64,000 nt of DNA, from positions 62,001-126,000 of the forward strand of contig BCKK01000008.1 in NCBI GenBank assembly GCA_001600615.1. Direction: 5' to 3'. Below are positions 9,400 through 19,770 of this stretch, piece after piece (within the stretch, counting starts at the first letter, position 1; each line of letters opens with the position of its first letter). A model generated the notes under the pieces. That model did not search any database. It saw nothing but the letters and a program-made list of their open reading frames with translations, and was not told where the DNA came from. Position numbers and translations under genes: made by a program. Source of the DNA: Dioszegia crocea (lineage: Eukaryota; Basidiomycota; Tremellomycetes; Tremellales; Bulleribasidiaceae).

Positions 9400-11410
9400 C
9401 TAGCTCTGCCCATATATTCCCCCTCCGGCCTGTCCAGCCTGCATCATACCATGCTGCTGCTGCTGCATCATCATGCCCTGTTGATACTGCTGCAGCATGC
9501 TCATCCCCTGACCGCCCGCCCCCTGCATTTGCATCTGCATTTGCATCTGCATCGGCATCTGACCTTGCCCGACACCGCCCTGTAAACCCGCCATACCGGC
9601 ATTAACAGCCGAAGCCGCCGATGCCGCCGCAGCAATCATTGCCTGTGCCGACATCCCTTGTCCCTGCAATTGTTGAACTTGCTGTTGCAGATGGGCCGGA
9701 TATCCATTCTGACCCAACCCCTGGGCCAGTTGCGCCTGCGCTTGCTGAAGCTGAGCTTGCATAGCCATCTGCGCCTGCAATTGATGTTGATTTGCCGGCA
9801 TCGAAATCCCCGTGGGTCGTTGTTGTTTCTTCGCTTGCTGTCCTGGTGCCGCCCCCGCCCCGCCCGCAGAAGGAGGAGGCAACAATCCCACTCCCGCTCC
9901 ACCACCAATATCCCCACCTTGCCCCCCGCCCACTGCCGATGGCGCAGGGACGACCAACCTTATCGGCTCAATCCTCGCTGGCCGCGCTGACAGTGCTTGG
10001 ATAAGCGCCTCGCCCACACCCGCGAACGCCATACTGCCCCCCCAGACTGAATCCCCAAACCCAGCATTCCCGCAGAATCCCGGACGGCTAGACGGATGGC
10101 TCGCTCGGTATTTCGCCATCGTCGAAGACCGAGCTTTTGCCGTTGGGCTTTTCGGGGTAGAAGTCGATTTCCCACCGATGGACGAAATGGTCATCCGACA
10201 TCGGTCCCCTGCGGCCCTTGCGAAATGGACCAACTCTCTTACTTCCGCCTCCCCCAACACTCTTCCTCCCATAATATCATCCTCATCCCCCTTCTTCTTA
10301 TCCTTTGATCCCCCGCCTCCGCCAGGATTGTGTTTCGTACCGGTAGAAGATGAATTTAGGGATTTCTTCGTAATGATTTTAGTCGGTTCTTTGAATTTAG
10401 GATTGTTGGCACGTTGCCATTCGAGGTACAGCTCGTCGTAGTTTCGTGTACGGCCAAGAACGGATCGTTTGGCTCCGACAGTATGGGTTTTGCAAGTGAG
10501 GGAACGGGCGCATGGCTGGCCTTTATCGTTGATTACGCCGCATTGCTTATCGAGGTTGATGGGGCCGGATACTAGACCATTAGCAGTGCTCTTCTTTTCC
10601 ATTCCATCCCGTCTATGATGTCGGCCCAGGAGCCCGGAGCACTGATATGACAGACAAAAAACATACCTCGCTGTCTTTTCCGCTCAGCCACCTCCGCCTT
10701 CTCCTTTTCCTTAATCTCCTTCTTTTCCAATCGCTCCTTCTCCCTATTAAGCCGCTTAATCTCAAGCTTCTTCAACTTGAGCGCCTTATTACTGACATCT
10801 TCACCTCCTGTCGTGGATTTGCTCGCAGAGAGTAGATTGACATTCCGGTCCGTAGGCTGTTTCGGTTTCTTGCGAGAAAGGTCTTCGTCGGAATCTGCAC
10901 AATCAGCTAAAGGTCAAAACTCCGGCATCCGATCTAGCTGGATATCTGGACAAGAGTGGTCACCTACCTTCAGACGCACGCCTTTTCTTGGTTTCAGAAG
11001 TCTTGATGCTCTTTCCAGAGATCCCTCTGCCTTTAGAAGCCACTGGAGATCCCTCGAGGATATGCTTACAGACTCCTAATCGACATCAGCTCTAATCTCC
11101 AATTGATCGCTGTGTCTCCACTAATTCTTCCCTTCTCTCCGAATAGTAACAGGGACTTACGCTGATGCTCCGCCCAACTACTTTCCAAAGTAACCCTCGC
11201 ACAAGCCCCACACGAAACTAGCCCTCTCCCCCTTTCGCCCCTTCCCCCAACTAGCGGATGCGCGCCAAACGTATGCATATCGCGCTCTGGAAAGAAGTCG
11301 GCGGGTGGATGTGAGGGCATGGCGCCTTTGCTGGGATTGGGCTTAGCGGGCGAGGGGGAGAATGTGAAGCTGGGGAGTGGAGGGCGAGGGGTGAGTTTAA
11401 GAGACGACAT
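9400..11410 (-). CDS. SGF73: SAGA-associated factor 73 (ataxin-7-like, SCA7 domain)
   Basis: Four exons: 11410-11161, 11075-10968, 10894-10667, 10571-9400 (585 residues). Exon 4 uses acceptor CTAATGGTCTAG; earlier AGs break the frame. Exon 1 holds FGAHPLVGGRGERG and a Cys pair (LVSCGACARV). Exon 2 begins VCKHIL, so Cys and His residues resemble the N-terminal zinc-binding block of Sgf73. Exon 3 encodes a long Lys/Glu-rich helix (KLKKLEIKRLNREKERLEKK). Exon 4 starts with the SCA7 domain at about 196-260: NLDKQCGVINDKGQPCARSL, TCKTHTVGAKR, GRTRNYDELYLEWQ. Sgf73 anchors the deubiquitinase module in SAGA. The C-terminus is Gln/Met/Ala-rich (QMQMQMQMQMQ repeats, GMMQAGQAGG). It lies 2 kb from TAF12, another SAGA subunit. 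Confidence 0.88.
9524..9557. repeat. TGCATTTGCATC short tandem repeat inside SGF73
   Basis: Coding 6/12-mer repeat, giving alternating Met-Gln in the C-terminal low-complexity region of the minus-strand protein. Probably length-variable between strains. Confidence 0.7.
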
Positions 11411-12169
11411 GGTGGGACTTGGGCGATAAGGGATGGATTCAAAGGCTGTGGGTCGGATACTGGGGATATAGAGGTCTATTGTGCCTCTAATTGAGTCTGC
11501 TGCGTTGGACTGTTGGGGTGATTAGTAGCCGGGAAGATGTATAGTGTATAGTCGGGGTGGGTTGTTCTTCGCCACATCCAAGAAGCCGAGGTCCGTGCAC
11601 CGTGCGTCGCGTTTTGGTTTGGGGCCTTTTGGCCCTGGGGCCTGGCCGCTTGAGCTTGAGAAATCGGACATAGACCCTTGCTTCGACTTTATATTAGCAT
11701 GGCCATGGGCTAATCCCGACAGCAGAACGTCAGTAGGACAGGCTTGTACGTCGTGCCGCGCTGTCAGAGGTCTGCACGCTCCAGGTTTGCAGAAGAAGAG
11801 GATATGAGGGAGACAGTGAGTGGGCATGAGTCGAGACTCGACGCGAGCCGGGCTCTGATGATTCAACTAACAAATACTGACGATCAATCAAATCATTCTG
11901 CCTACCACAGGCAATATATCATAGAGTTTGCGGGCGGTAGCAGCCCGGAGATTGAGCTGTTTGACGGCAAGGCTAGGATCAATGCAATTCGTGTTGACTC
12001 CTAAATTCTGATCTCGGTCTTGTACGCTGCTGATACTTCAGAGGGGAAAGATTCAGTGGATAGTTCTGAATTTATACTCACATGGCTGCCAGCAGAAACG
12101 AGATACATCTGATATAAACATAGCTGCTACTCTAGGATAAGAATCTCTCGACACGAGCAACAGCCCGAA
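11411..12169. other. Intergenic, 759 bp
   Basis: Between the SGF73 start and the 3' end of the 12.2-kb gene. A 114-codon minus-strand frame at 11522-11866 has no recognisable domain, promoter or introns and is left out. The first ~100 bp before SGF73 should be its promoter. Nothing else seen. Confidence 0.45.
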
Positions 12170-12553
12170 TCACGCCTTATTGACCGTGACCCACCGGACA
12201 TCATAGGCCGGACCCCATGCGGTCGAAACGGGGTGACCCTCCAGAAAGCTCTTCATCTTCGGCTTCACCGCCTCGTCCGTAATGCTGCTGATCAGACCAG
12301 CCACCTCGACAGAATATTCCCGGTAATGATTGAGGAAATCGTCCCGCGTGCAATTATCCGGATTGGTCCTGAAGAGTCTTGTGGCAAGCACTCTTGACTG
12401 AGTGGATTGCGCGTCAGAGCCGAATTCTCGAGGAAATTGGTACCACAGAGTCTCAAAAGCAGGTGTTGAGGAAGAAGATCTCACTCGGAGAAACTCTCCG
12501 TCGGGCAATGAGGAAGCGTCGAACTCGCCCGACAAGAGCGTAATTGGTGCCAT
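12170..12553 (-). CDS. Small orphan protein (127 residues)
   Basis: Single exon ending VRWVTVNKA. I start at MAPITLLSGEFDASSLPDG because its ATG sits in a good context (ACAAACATGG), and upstream codons look like a pyrimidine/AC-rich leader. The same frame stays open to an ATG at 12673, which would add 40 residues with a hydrophobic start (MSLSILTLLASLYFI), a possible signal peptide if used. The body has FETLWYQFPREFGS, a mixed helical region (DDFLNHYREYSVEVAGLISS) and a C-terminal HPVSTAWGPAYDVRWV. It is soluble-looking, with no domain I recognise. It is divergent from the bZIP gene, 745 bp away. Confidence is moderate because no homology can be named. Confidence 0.55.
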   Translation of the reverse strand: MAPITLLSGEFDASSLPDGEFLRVRSSSSTPAFETLWYQFPREFGSDAQSTQSRVLATRLFRTNPDNCTRDDFLNHYREYSVEVAGLISSITDEAVKPKMKSFLEGHPVSTAWGPAYDVRWVTVNKA

Positions 12554-13298
12554 GTTTGTGAGTGTCAGAGTGGGTAGTATCGTCAGGGTGTGGTCGATGG
12601 GACGGGGCAGTGGTTGATAGTGTGATTGAATGAAATACAAGCTGGCAAGTAGTGTCAGGATCGAGAGGGACAAAGACGAAGGGGCTCAATGGAAAGGATT
12701 AAGAAGCTGATGTATATCCAGGCAGGTCTGCTTTGCTCCTCCTCGCCACTCAAGCTTCTTCACGCAACGAAACATGGCGCCTTGTATGCTTCTCCGGCTT
12801 CTCAGCTTCTTGTTGATTCTCCCGGGAAGAACGCCGCAGAGCTCACACACACGGCCTGGGTTTCGACTATATCAAATGTCGACCCCCTGGCCCCTTCAAA
12901 GGAAAGTGCGCGCCTCAGGCTCACTTTCGTGTATCAGCAATACAAAAAGCTGTGCTGACTGGCTCCACGCACACTGATGTCCTTGGTGCAGCGCGCGCCT
13001 CAAGACTGATACGCGTTTGATTCATCTTGTGACTTGACACGCGTATGACCCATGCCGGGGCCATGTTGACACGCGTCTGACCGGCTTTAGGGTGGAAGGA
13101 TGAGCAGCGGAGGCTGATCTGAACTCGAAATTGCCTATCGGCCAGCGTGCGGGCTGAGACTCTTATAAGGATCCTGCTTTGGCTCGAGCTCACGCTCTTC
13201 ATCGTTCCCCACCATTCACCTGACTTCAACGACATCCCAACAGCATCACGCTTCGAATTCCCCCACCAGTTGCAACTACCAGTCACTCACACACTACC
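12554..13298. promoter_or_regulatory. Divergent intergenic region with triple ACGCGT module and TATA box
   Basis: 745 bp between the 12.2-kb orphan (-) and the bZIP gene (+). Three TGAYACGCGT cores, the reverse complement of ACGCGTRTCA, lie at 13007-13016, 13035-13044 and 13067-13076, spaced 28 and 32 bp, 223-292 bp before the bZIP ATG. GAC or GAT flanks follow on the right (ATGAC, CTGAC, TTGAT). TTATAAGG at 13163-13170 is a TATA-like element about 130 bp upstream of the ATG. Confidence 0.68.
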
Positions 13299-13775
13299 AT
13301 GTCATGCGGTCGGTATACGTCGTATGTCACCGACAAATCGAATGGTGCTCCCAAAGATGACAGTACCACATTTCTTCCGTCATCCACCGATGTATGTCAA
13401 GGCTACGACGAGCTGGAGAAGGGAGACGAAGAGATCGACGGGGAGTCTGAGACGGAGGAGAAAAGGAGGGCCCGGAAGCGAGAGAACGGCGCGGAAGCCC
13501 AGCGGAACTTCCGCAGAAGACAGAAGGCAGCCCTCGCAGAACGGGCCGTCACCATCGCACGACAGAGGACCCGCATCGCGGAACTCGAAACCGCAAACGA
13601 GGCCCTCAAAAACGCAAGCAAGGTCTACGAAGTGTACTGCCAGTACCTCAGGGACGCGCAAGATCGGAAGCTCACCCTCGTCTCGGCTCTCCTCCCTGCA
13701 TGCACTGCCCAATATACTGTCACGCCAGACACGATTCAGTACTGGTATGGACCAGGCACGACGAGTGAAACCTAA
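13299..13775 (+). CDS. Small bZIP-like protein with atypical Yap-type basic region
   Basis: Single exon, 158 residues. An acidic stretch (about 38-54) leads into a basic region at 55-76 (EKRRARKRENGAEAQRNFRR RRQ in outline), then a short zipper. Its hydrophobic heptad positions are L79, I86 and I93, then N100, with L96 and L103 nearby. A67-Q68-R69-x-F71-R72-x-R74 matches the AQRxFRxR core of fungal AP-1/Yap bZIPs. The usually invariant Asn three residues before that Gln-containing core is Gly64, with an Asn one place earlier, so DNA recognition may differ. The C-terminus (QYTVTPDTIQYWYGPG) is not a known cysteine-rich domain. No nuclear export signal seen. Its own promoter has three ACGCGTRTCA-type sites and a TATA box, so autoregulation is possible but is inference. 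Confidence 0.72.
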   Translation: MSCGRYTSYVTDKSNGAPKDDSTTFLPSSTDVCQGYDELEKGDEEIDGESETEEKRRARKRENGAEAQRNFRRRQKAALAERAVTIARQRTRIAELETANEALKNASKVYEVYCQYLRDAQDRKLTLVSALLPACTAQYTVTPDTIQYWYGPGTTSET

Positions 13776-14801
13776 TCGATTTGCTGGCGTATAGCGCGGG
13801 CGGCGACGGGGCGCGTGGCAGGGCTGAAGGAGAGTGTACAAACTACTAGATACCACGACCGTGTTCTTGGACAGTTCCCGTATAGCCGATGCATTAGAGT
13901 GAGATCGACATCGATAACATCAGCTACAGGACAGACAGAAGATCAATGCTCCCGCTCATCCCGCTCTGATTGCCCTGAAGTTCCTCATGGTCTCCGCCAA
14001 ACCCCTTCAATGTCCTCTCCAGTCATAATATCCCTTTCCCTTGTCGCGATCGTTGCTCTCAGTCCTCGGTCACTACGCCGCAGACTATGATCCTGGCTTG
14101 ATCCGCTGAAGTTTCATGTTCTCCCTGTCTTGCGCAAATCTTGCCATGCCTTTGATCCTATCCCTGTGCAAAAACCGACAGCCACGACGATATTGGTTCC
14201 CGCCGCGTCTTGCTTTAACGAAGCAACTCGCCTTGTATGCTTCTCCTCGTTCTCGGATCTGGTTCGGCCATTCTTCAAATCTCAAGGACGATTTCGATCA
14301 AATAGAACCTAAGCTAGAGATCCTGAGTTCGGATTTGCGAATCGTCAGGTTCTCAGATTCTGGTGTGGGTGAAACACTTCTTACCCCTTCGGAGGCAGCG
14401 ATTCTACGCAGTGATCTGAGATCTGTCTAACCTTATCCTTTAACGACACTTACCCTTGTCTGATGATACGCGTTCGATCTCGAAGCCAAAGTCAGAGAAG
14501 AAGAGAACAAGAACAAGACGTCGACCAAGAAGTGAAGAAGAAGCAGAAGACGAAGAAGGAGAAGGAGAAGGAGAAGAGAAGGAAGCAGAAGCGCTGTGGA
14601 GTGCAGTCCTTGGAAGCCGAAGCCCTGGACCATGCTTCCGGCAGCCAGCTGAATTGTCCATGGGGCGAGGCTGAGGGGATATATAAATAGTCCCCCTTCC
14701 CCCTGATGCAAGTCTTTCTTCACCGCCTATTCCCCCACGAGCGGAACTTTGCTCCATCCCCTACCTCACCCAGCTCATACCATCAACGATACCACATTGC
14801 C
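13776..14801. promoter_or_regulatory. Intergenic 1 kb with ACGCGTRTCA site, purine tract and TATA box
   Basis: Contains TGATACGCGT at 14464-14473 (reverse complement ACGCGTATCA), a nearly pure purine tract of GAA/GGA repeats at about 14496-14590, and TATATAAATAG at 14680-14690, about 115 bp before the ATG of the next gene. Open frames running through the purine tract (charged Lys/Glu/Arg peptides) and at 14116-14430 have no support as genes. Confidence 0.6.
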
Positions 14802-15212
14802 ATGACATCCCGTCACAGCAGCAAACGAACTCACCATTCGAGCCGCAATCCACCTTCCTCCGGATCCTACCCGAGGGGGGCTCGCGAAGAGCCAAGCGGT
14901 TCGAGCGGTCAGCTGACTCTGTACTCTTCTCAGCCGGCCCCTGCAGCAGACTCTTTGTGCCGAGAGATGCGCAGGCGTCTCATGCAGACGATCAGCACTG
15001 ATCGATACGGCTCCTCGGACCTGTACCTTACCGTGGCTTTGGATCCCATGGCTCGACCTCCCTCCGGCGACCAGATCGACAGCAGCATGGTGAACTGGGG
15101 CGGCCCATATGCGATCTCCGTCGCTCAAGACCAGGGGTCTGCAGCTCAAGACCCTCCTTCTGGCTCGGGCGGCGGTTACCAATACGCCCAATACACAGAC
15201 TTCCAACAGTAG
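14802..15212 (+). CDS. Small Ser/Gln/Pro-rich orphan protein
   Basis: Single exon, 136 residues, starting MTSRHSSKRTHHSSRN. The first ~45 residues are Ser/His/Arg/Pro-rich and probably disordered. A more ordered middle follows (DSLCREMRRRLMQTISTDR, then YGSSDLYLTVALDPMARPP). The end is Gly/Gln/Tyr-rich (GSGGGYQYAQYTDFQQ). No signal peptide, transmembrane segment or known domain. The promoter is well formed: ACGCGTRTCA-type site about 330 bp upstream, purine tract, and a strong TATA box 115 bp upstream. This supports a real, regulated gene. It converges on the coiled-coil gene at 15391. Function unknown. Confidence 0.6.
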   Translation: MTSRHSSKRTHHSSRNPPSSGSYPRGAREEPSGSSGQLTLYSSQPAPAADSLCREMRRRLMQTISTDRYGSSDLYLTVALDPMARPPSGDQIDSSMVNWGGPYAISVAQDQGSAAQDPPSGSGGGYQYAQYTDFQQ

Positions 15213-15390
15213 TCTGAATTGATGATGCTCCCTTATGCAGGCGTTGGCGGGCGCGATGAAATGAGGAGGAAAGGAGACATCAGACATGTATTTCGAGAGA
15301 ACCCAATCAGTGTTTATAAACCAATGAGATCTTATGCAGGTGCACTACACATCCAATGCTCGCTACAGGGAAGATAACAACAACAGCTGA

Positions 15391-16803
15391 CTACGTCCTG
15401 ACCCCTCTCGCTGCTTCCAACAACTCTCTCATGTCACTTTCAAACCTTCCCAACACCTCTGCAAACCCCACCATTTCCCTCTCCACCCTCCCCGCCACCC
15501 CTCCCTCCCCTTTCAGACCATCCGCCACTCTTCTCGCCTCCCACGCTTCGATTCCCCTTCTCGCCACTTCTTCCGCCTCATCCCTCTCCTTAGCCCCCTG
15601 GATCGCCCCCTTCATCTGTCGGACTTGCCGCTGTGTAGCGAGCGCATGTGAAGAGTGCGTGTGTAGCGTTTCCCGCAGGATAAGCAGAGTAGGTAAGAGC
15701 GGATCCGGATGTATCTCGACGAGGTGTTGCGATACAGTGTCCGTTTGTAATGTGATGCCCAGGCCGTGATGTTGGATCTTGGGTGGAGGACTGAAGGGGT
15801 CATTGAGGTCGAGTGAGGACGAGAGGGGGACTTCAGCGGAAGAAGGGGATGATCGAGGCGGACGAGGAGTTGGTAGTCCATCCAAGACTTGATCTGTCTC
15901 TTCCCCTATCCCATCTATTAGACTCCGCAGGTCCAATTCCAGACCCATCCCATATCCCACCCCTTCCCACCGGCCCATCATCCCTTCCAACTGCTTTAAC
16001 CGCTCATCAAGCCTCTTCTCCCTCTTTTGCATACTCGCCGCGTACCCTGATAAGCGATCTACCACATCTCCATCCATCATATCTCCTCTCAGACCCCGAA
16101 TAGTCCCATGAGAGCCGAAAGATGAGATCGAGCGAGAAGCGAGGGAAGTAATCGTCTTGGAAGATGAAGACTCTCCGAGGGACGGGGGCGGATGAAGCCC
16201 TTTCAGCCCCACAATCAACCTCGATGTGCTGGCCATGCACTCTTCAAGCTCGACAAGGGGGTCACGTTCGATTACTGGAGTGTATCGCGAGGTAGAGGGG
16301 GGCGGTCTTGGGGATAACATGTGATGATGTAGGGATCGACGGGAATTGGAGGTTGAAGGCGATACGGAGCGGGATATTCGAAGAGGGGTGTGGAATGGGG
16401 ATTCGTACTCCATCATCTGTTCATCTGATGAGTGTATTGATGGTGAGGTCTCTTTGTCCCGCCCGAGGATTGTGGTGGGTGTAGGAGGGGTCGATGGGAG
16501 GTGGGGCGTGATGGGATCAGGTGTAGGAGGGGAGGCAATGAGGGAATCTTCGACATCATCCAATGACCCTGCAAAATTAGCGCTGTTCAAATTTACTTTA
16601 CTATCGGTTTGGTTATCTCGCTATCTATATTCCAGTATAAGTCCCAAGACAATAAGGAAGGATGTAGACTCACCATCGCCCACAAGCTCATCGCCCAATC
16701 CGAAATCCAGCCCAAACTCATCCGCCAAACTCCGTCCGCCCAACACCGCATCATCCTGCCCGAAAACATCGCCCAACTCATCCGCCAAGCTCGAAAACGC
16801 CAT
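15391..16803 (-). CDS. Coiled-coil protein of unknown function
   Basis: Two exons, 16803-16674 and 16568-15391 (435 residues). Residues 1-43 hold an acidic duplicated-looking motif: MAFSSLADELGDVFGQDD and later RSLADEFGLDFGLGDEL. A Ser/Thr/Pro-rich region (about 45-150) looks disordered and phosphorylatable. Then come helical blocks: LVELEECMASTSRLIVGLKG, QKREKRLDERLKQLEGMMGR, and a C-terminal Arg/Glu-rich helix (REMVGFAEVLGRFESDMREL). No catalytic motif. The helical blocks suggest a structural, cytoskeletal or complex-scaffolding role, but I do not recognise the family. It is downstream of CCR4 in the same orientation. Confidence 0.75.
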
Positions 16804-17289
16804 GATCCGGTATCCTAGAGATGAGTCTGCGTACCAGTCAGTACACCAACAGGTAATGTGAGAGATGAAGACAAAAGGACAATGATCGAGCGTGTTCAAG
16901 GTTTGCTTGTTATTCCCCCGTTCCCCTTGTTTCAGATTACTCCCGAGTCACCTAGATGTTTCATCTATCCTGTCAGCCCCTCAATGCTGTATGTCAGAAC
17001 CGGGGTCCCAAGCTCATACATTGCTATCTTTGACTATTGGAATAGATTGAACACAAATTTTCGCGTATAAGAGCCCTCACACAAAGAACACGCTTTCTTC
17101 CCTTTCGCCCCTTCCACTCATACTCTGTTCTGATGCGCCCCCTTCCACCCGCCTTGCTAGTAGTACAATTGATAATGATAGATCTCGGGAGTATGTGATT
17201 GATGGGAGTGGGGAGGGAGGTATCGATGGAATTGAAGATTAGGAGGGAGTGGAGAGCGGGCGAGAAGGGTTGGGGGATGGAAGGGGGGG
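16804..17289. other. Intergenic, 486 bp
   Basis: Holds the promoter of the coiled-coil gene and the 3' UTR of CCR4, both on the minus strand. Rather AT-rich; no regulatory motif recognised. Confidence 0.45.
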
Positions 17290-19770
17290 TCAATCGTCGT
17301 ATTTCTTTATAGATTGATGACCTCTGACGCGGAATTGGGCATAGACGGGGATATGACTGCGTTGGTCAGCTTTAGTCCAGGTGAAGCGAAGGATTCATAA
17401 CTCACTCGGATGGGAAATGAGCATTTGGGAACCCAACAACCTTATCCAGATACTCCTGATCGACATCACCCAGCACACTCGTCACCTTCAAATTTCGAGG
17501 AGTGTAGAAGATGTAGTCGATAGTGGCAGCGAAGGTAGGGGTGAAGTTGGTCATCTTCATTTCGCCAAAGCTGGCGCATGCGCTCTGAAGACCAGCCTTA
17601 TGCCGCAGGCCCTCGGCGGTATACGGGCCATAGACATGGGACATGAAGTCTTCGTGATCCGGGGGTATTTCACCGGTGGAGAGGAAATCATACACCGCCG
17701 AGCCAGATAACGAATTAAGATCGACGCAAAGGATAAATGGCATATCCCGACCTTCTTCGTGCCGCTCGTATTTGGGCGGTCCGAGTCCGTTGGAGAATGA
17801 ATCGTCGAAATCCTTCGTTGGGCCCAATCGAGCGAATTGAGCGATAATCTTTTCGAGCTCTTCCATGAGCATCCCGATTTGGACCAGTTTCACATCCCGG
17901 AATCGGTGATCCCAGTAAATGTGGGAGTTGGCGACTAGGATTCGAGCGCCAGAGGCTTTGAATTCAAGCATAGCAACGACGGCAATGTTGTCTCTGGACA
18001 TGACTCGGTTGAACATGTCTTCGGTGCGCATATCCATTTTTTGAATGGCGACGCGGGCGAATTCAACGACTTGAGTTTCAATCAAGCGGAATCTGGATAT
18101 CAGCTCAGATTCTGATTTTTAGATGGGAGTTACGCACTTCTCAGCCTTCCAGAAGATACAACATCCATCCACCTTGTTCTGTTCCTCCAGCGACATGGTC
18201 TTTGCCCTACTCCGTGGATAATGTGACCCCTCATACCCATGCTTCAAGAGCGAAGGCAGGAGGTAATCCGCATACGTCGCCACATCCACCTCTTGGAGAC
18301 AGACGATATCCGCCGAGGCGTTCGACAGCTCATTGAGGATAGTCTGCTTCCGATAATCCCAATCGAGAGCCCAGTTGGGGGTATATTTGTATGTCGACGC
18401 GGGGGCGAAGTGGGAGCAGAGGATATTGTAGGTGAGGACAGTGAATGATTCTTGCTTGCCGGAAGGAGGGGAGTCGATATCAGGAGCAACGCCTATCCAC
18501 TGTCGTTCGGGTGGTGACATGGTCACCGGAGCATTATCCCTGAAATGCTGAACAAGCGCAACCGTGCCTTCCTCCGCCACCATCTTTCTTAATCTCTCCT
18601 CCAGCGGATTCCCCTCAATCCCCAACATGTCCAACTTAAACAACAACCCGATCTCCGAAGGCAGAGTCGTAATGTGATTATCGAACAGAAGGAGTTCCGT
18701 CAAATTGGACAGCATCCCAATCTCCGCAGGTAACGCCGCCAGCTCATTCCCCGTCGCATCGAGCACAGTGAGGTGCTTTAGTCGGCCGATCTGTGGTGGG
18801 AGCGCAGTAATGGCATTGTGGTTGACGTATAATTCGGTAATGTGGCCAAAGGTGAAGATGTCTGGACTGAGGGTTTTCAGATTGATACCGCCCAGATCAA
18901 GACCGGCCCACATCTCCCCTTGGCCTTCGTCTTTCGAGTCGGTGGGTGCGGGTTGGACAGAGGGATTTGCGGGGTCGGCCGCGGGGGTATTGGAGGTTTC
19001 GGAGGGATCGGGGGTGGTAGAGCGATCAGGGATAGAGACGACGGATAGGAGGTTCTTTCTGTGAATGCCGTTGAGTTGTAGACCGGCTGCGGAGGAAGGG
19101 CGATTGTTGTCGGCGGGGTTTAAGATGGTGACAGCGGTGGGTTTGTTGGTCATTCTCGACGCCATCGCCGCTGTTCTCGCTCGGTGATGGGGTGAAGAGG
19201 ACATTCTTGACGACTAGATGGTCAGCTTTGTGCACAAAGCGGCATCGATCAACTCACCTCGGCCTTTGCAAGTTGTTGCTGCCATAATGCAGTCATCGGA
19301 ACGTCCCTTTCTCCTCTTGGTGGACTACCTTGCCCTCCACCTACAGCACCAAACCCTCCCATTCCAAAGCCCGACATCCCATTCTGTCCAAACATCCCAC
19401 CTCCCTGTCCGCCTACATGTATCCCACTCCCACTTCCAAAGCTAGGATGATGCTGGTGCGATCCCGTCACATGGTGTCCGACGTGCGCGTGACTATTGTG
19501 AGAGTGGTGATTGTTGAGATGCGACGCATGGCCGTGATTGGGGTGATGGGACTGATGAGAGTGGTTGGAGTGATGAGGGAGAGGGAAGCCGAGCATGCGG
19601 GGGTCATTAGGTGGGAAACCGGAAGAAGAGGGTGGAGGGAGAGCGTTGGACGGTTGGAATGGATGTCTTCCCCAGCCTGATTGTCGGGGATCAGATCCCG
19701 GCGGTCCATCGTGGAGCTTCGAAGCTCCGCCAGCCGTAGATTGGCCGGACGAGCCGTGGTGATAGTACAT
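17290..19770 (-). CDS. CCR4: Ccr4, CCR4-NOT complex deadenylase (LRR plus EEP nuclease)
   Basis: Four exons: 19770-19258, 19213-18138, 18092-17406, 17356-17290 (780 residues). Exon 1 is a disordered His/Asn/Gly-rich leader (SHQSHHPNHGHASHLNNHH). Exon 2 carries leucine-rich repeats at about 285-370 (ITELYVNHNAITALPPQIGR, LTVLDATGNELAALP, LTELLLFDNHITTLP). In Ccr4 these bind Caf1/Pop2. The nuclease domain starts at FTVLTYNILCSHFAP. Catalytic hallmarks are seen: Glu in DIVCLQEVD (about residue 478), N/H in VANSHIYWD, D/N in CVDLNSLSGSAVYDFL, IDYIFYT, and a final Asp-His in FPSDHIPVYAQF rebuilt across the last intron. The enzyme shortens mRNA poly(A) tails in the cytoplasm. Intron 2 uses a GTGCGT donor. 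The protein is complete. Confidence 0.92.

Noticed and set aside
11522..11866. 114-codon minus-strand frame
   Set aside because: No promoter, splice signals, domain or family similarity; lies in an otherwise empty intergenic region.
12554..12673. N-terminal extension with signal-peptide look in the 12.2-kb gene
   Set aside because: Upstream ATG context is weaker and the added codons look like a translated leader; kept only as an alternative.
14463..14690. Charged 75-codon open frame (Lys/Glu/Arg-rich)
   Set aside because: It is a translation of the polypurine promoter tract and overlaps the TATA box of the 14802 gene.
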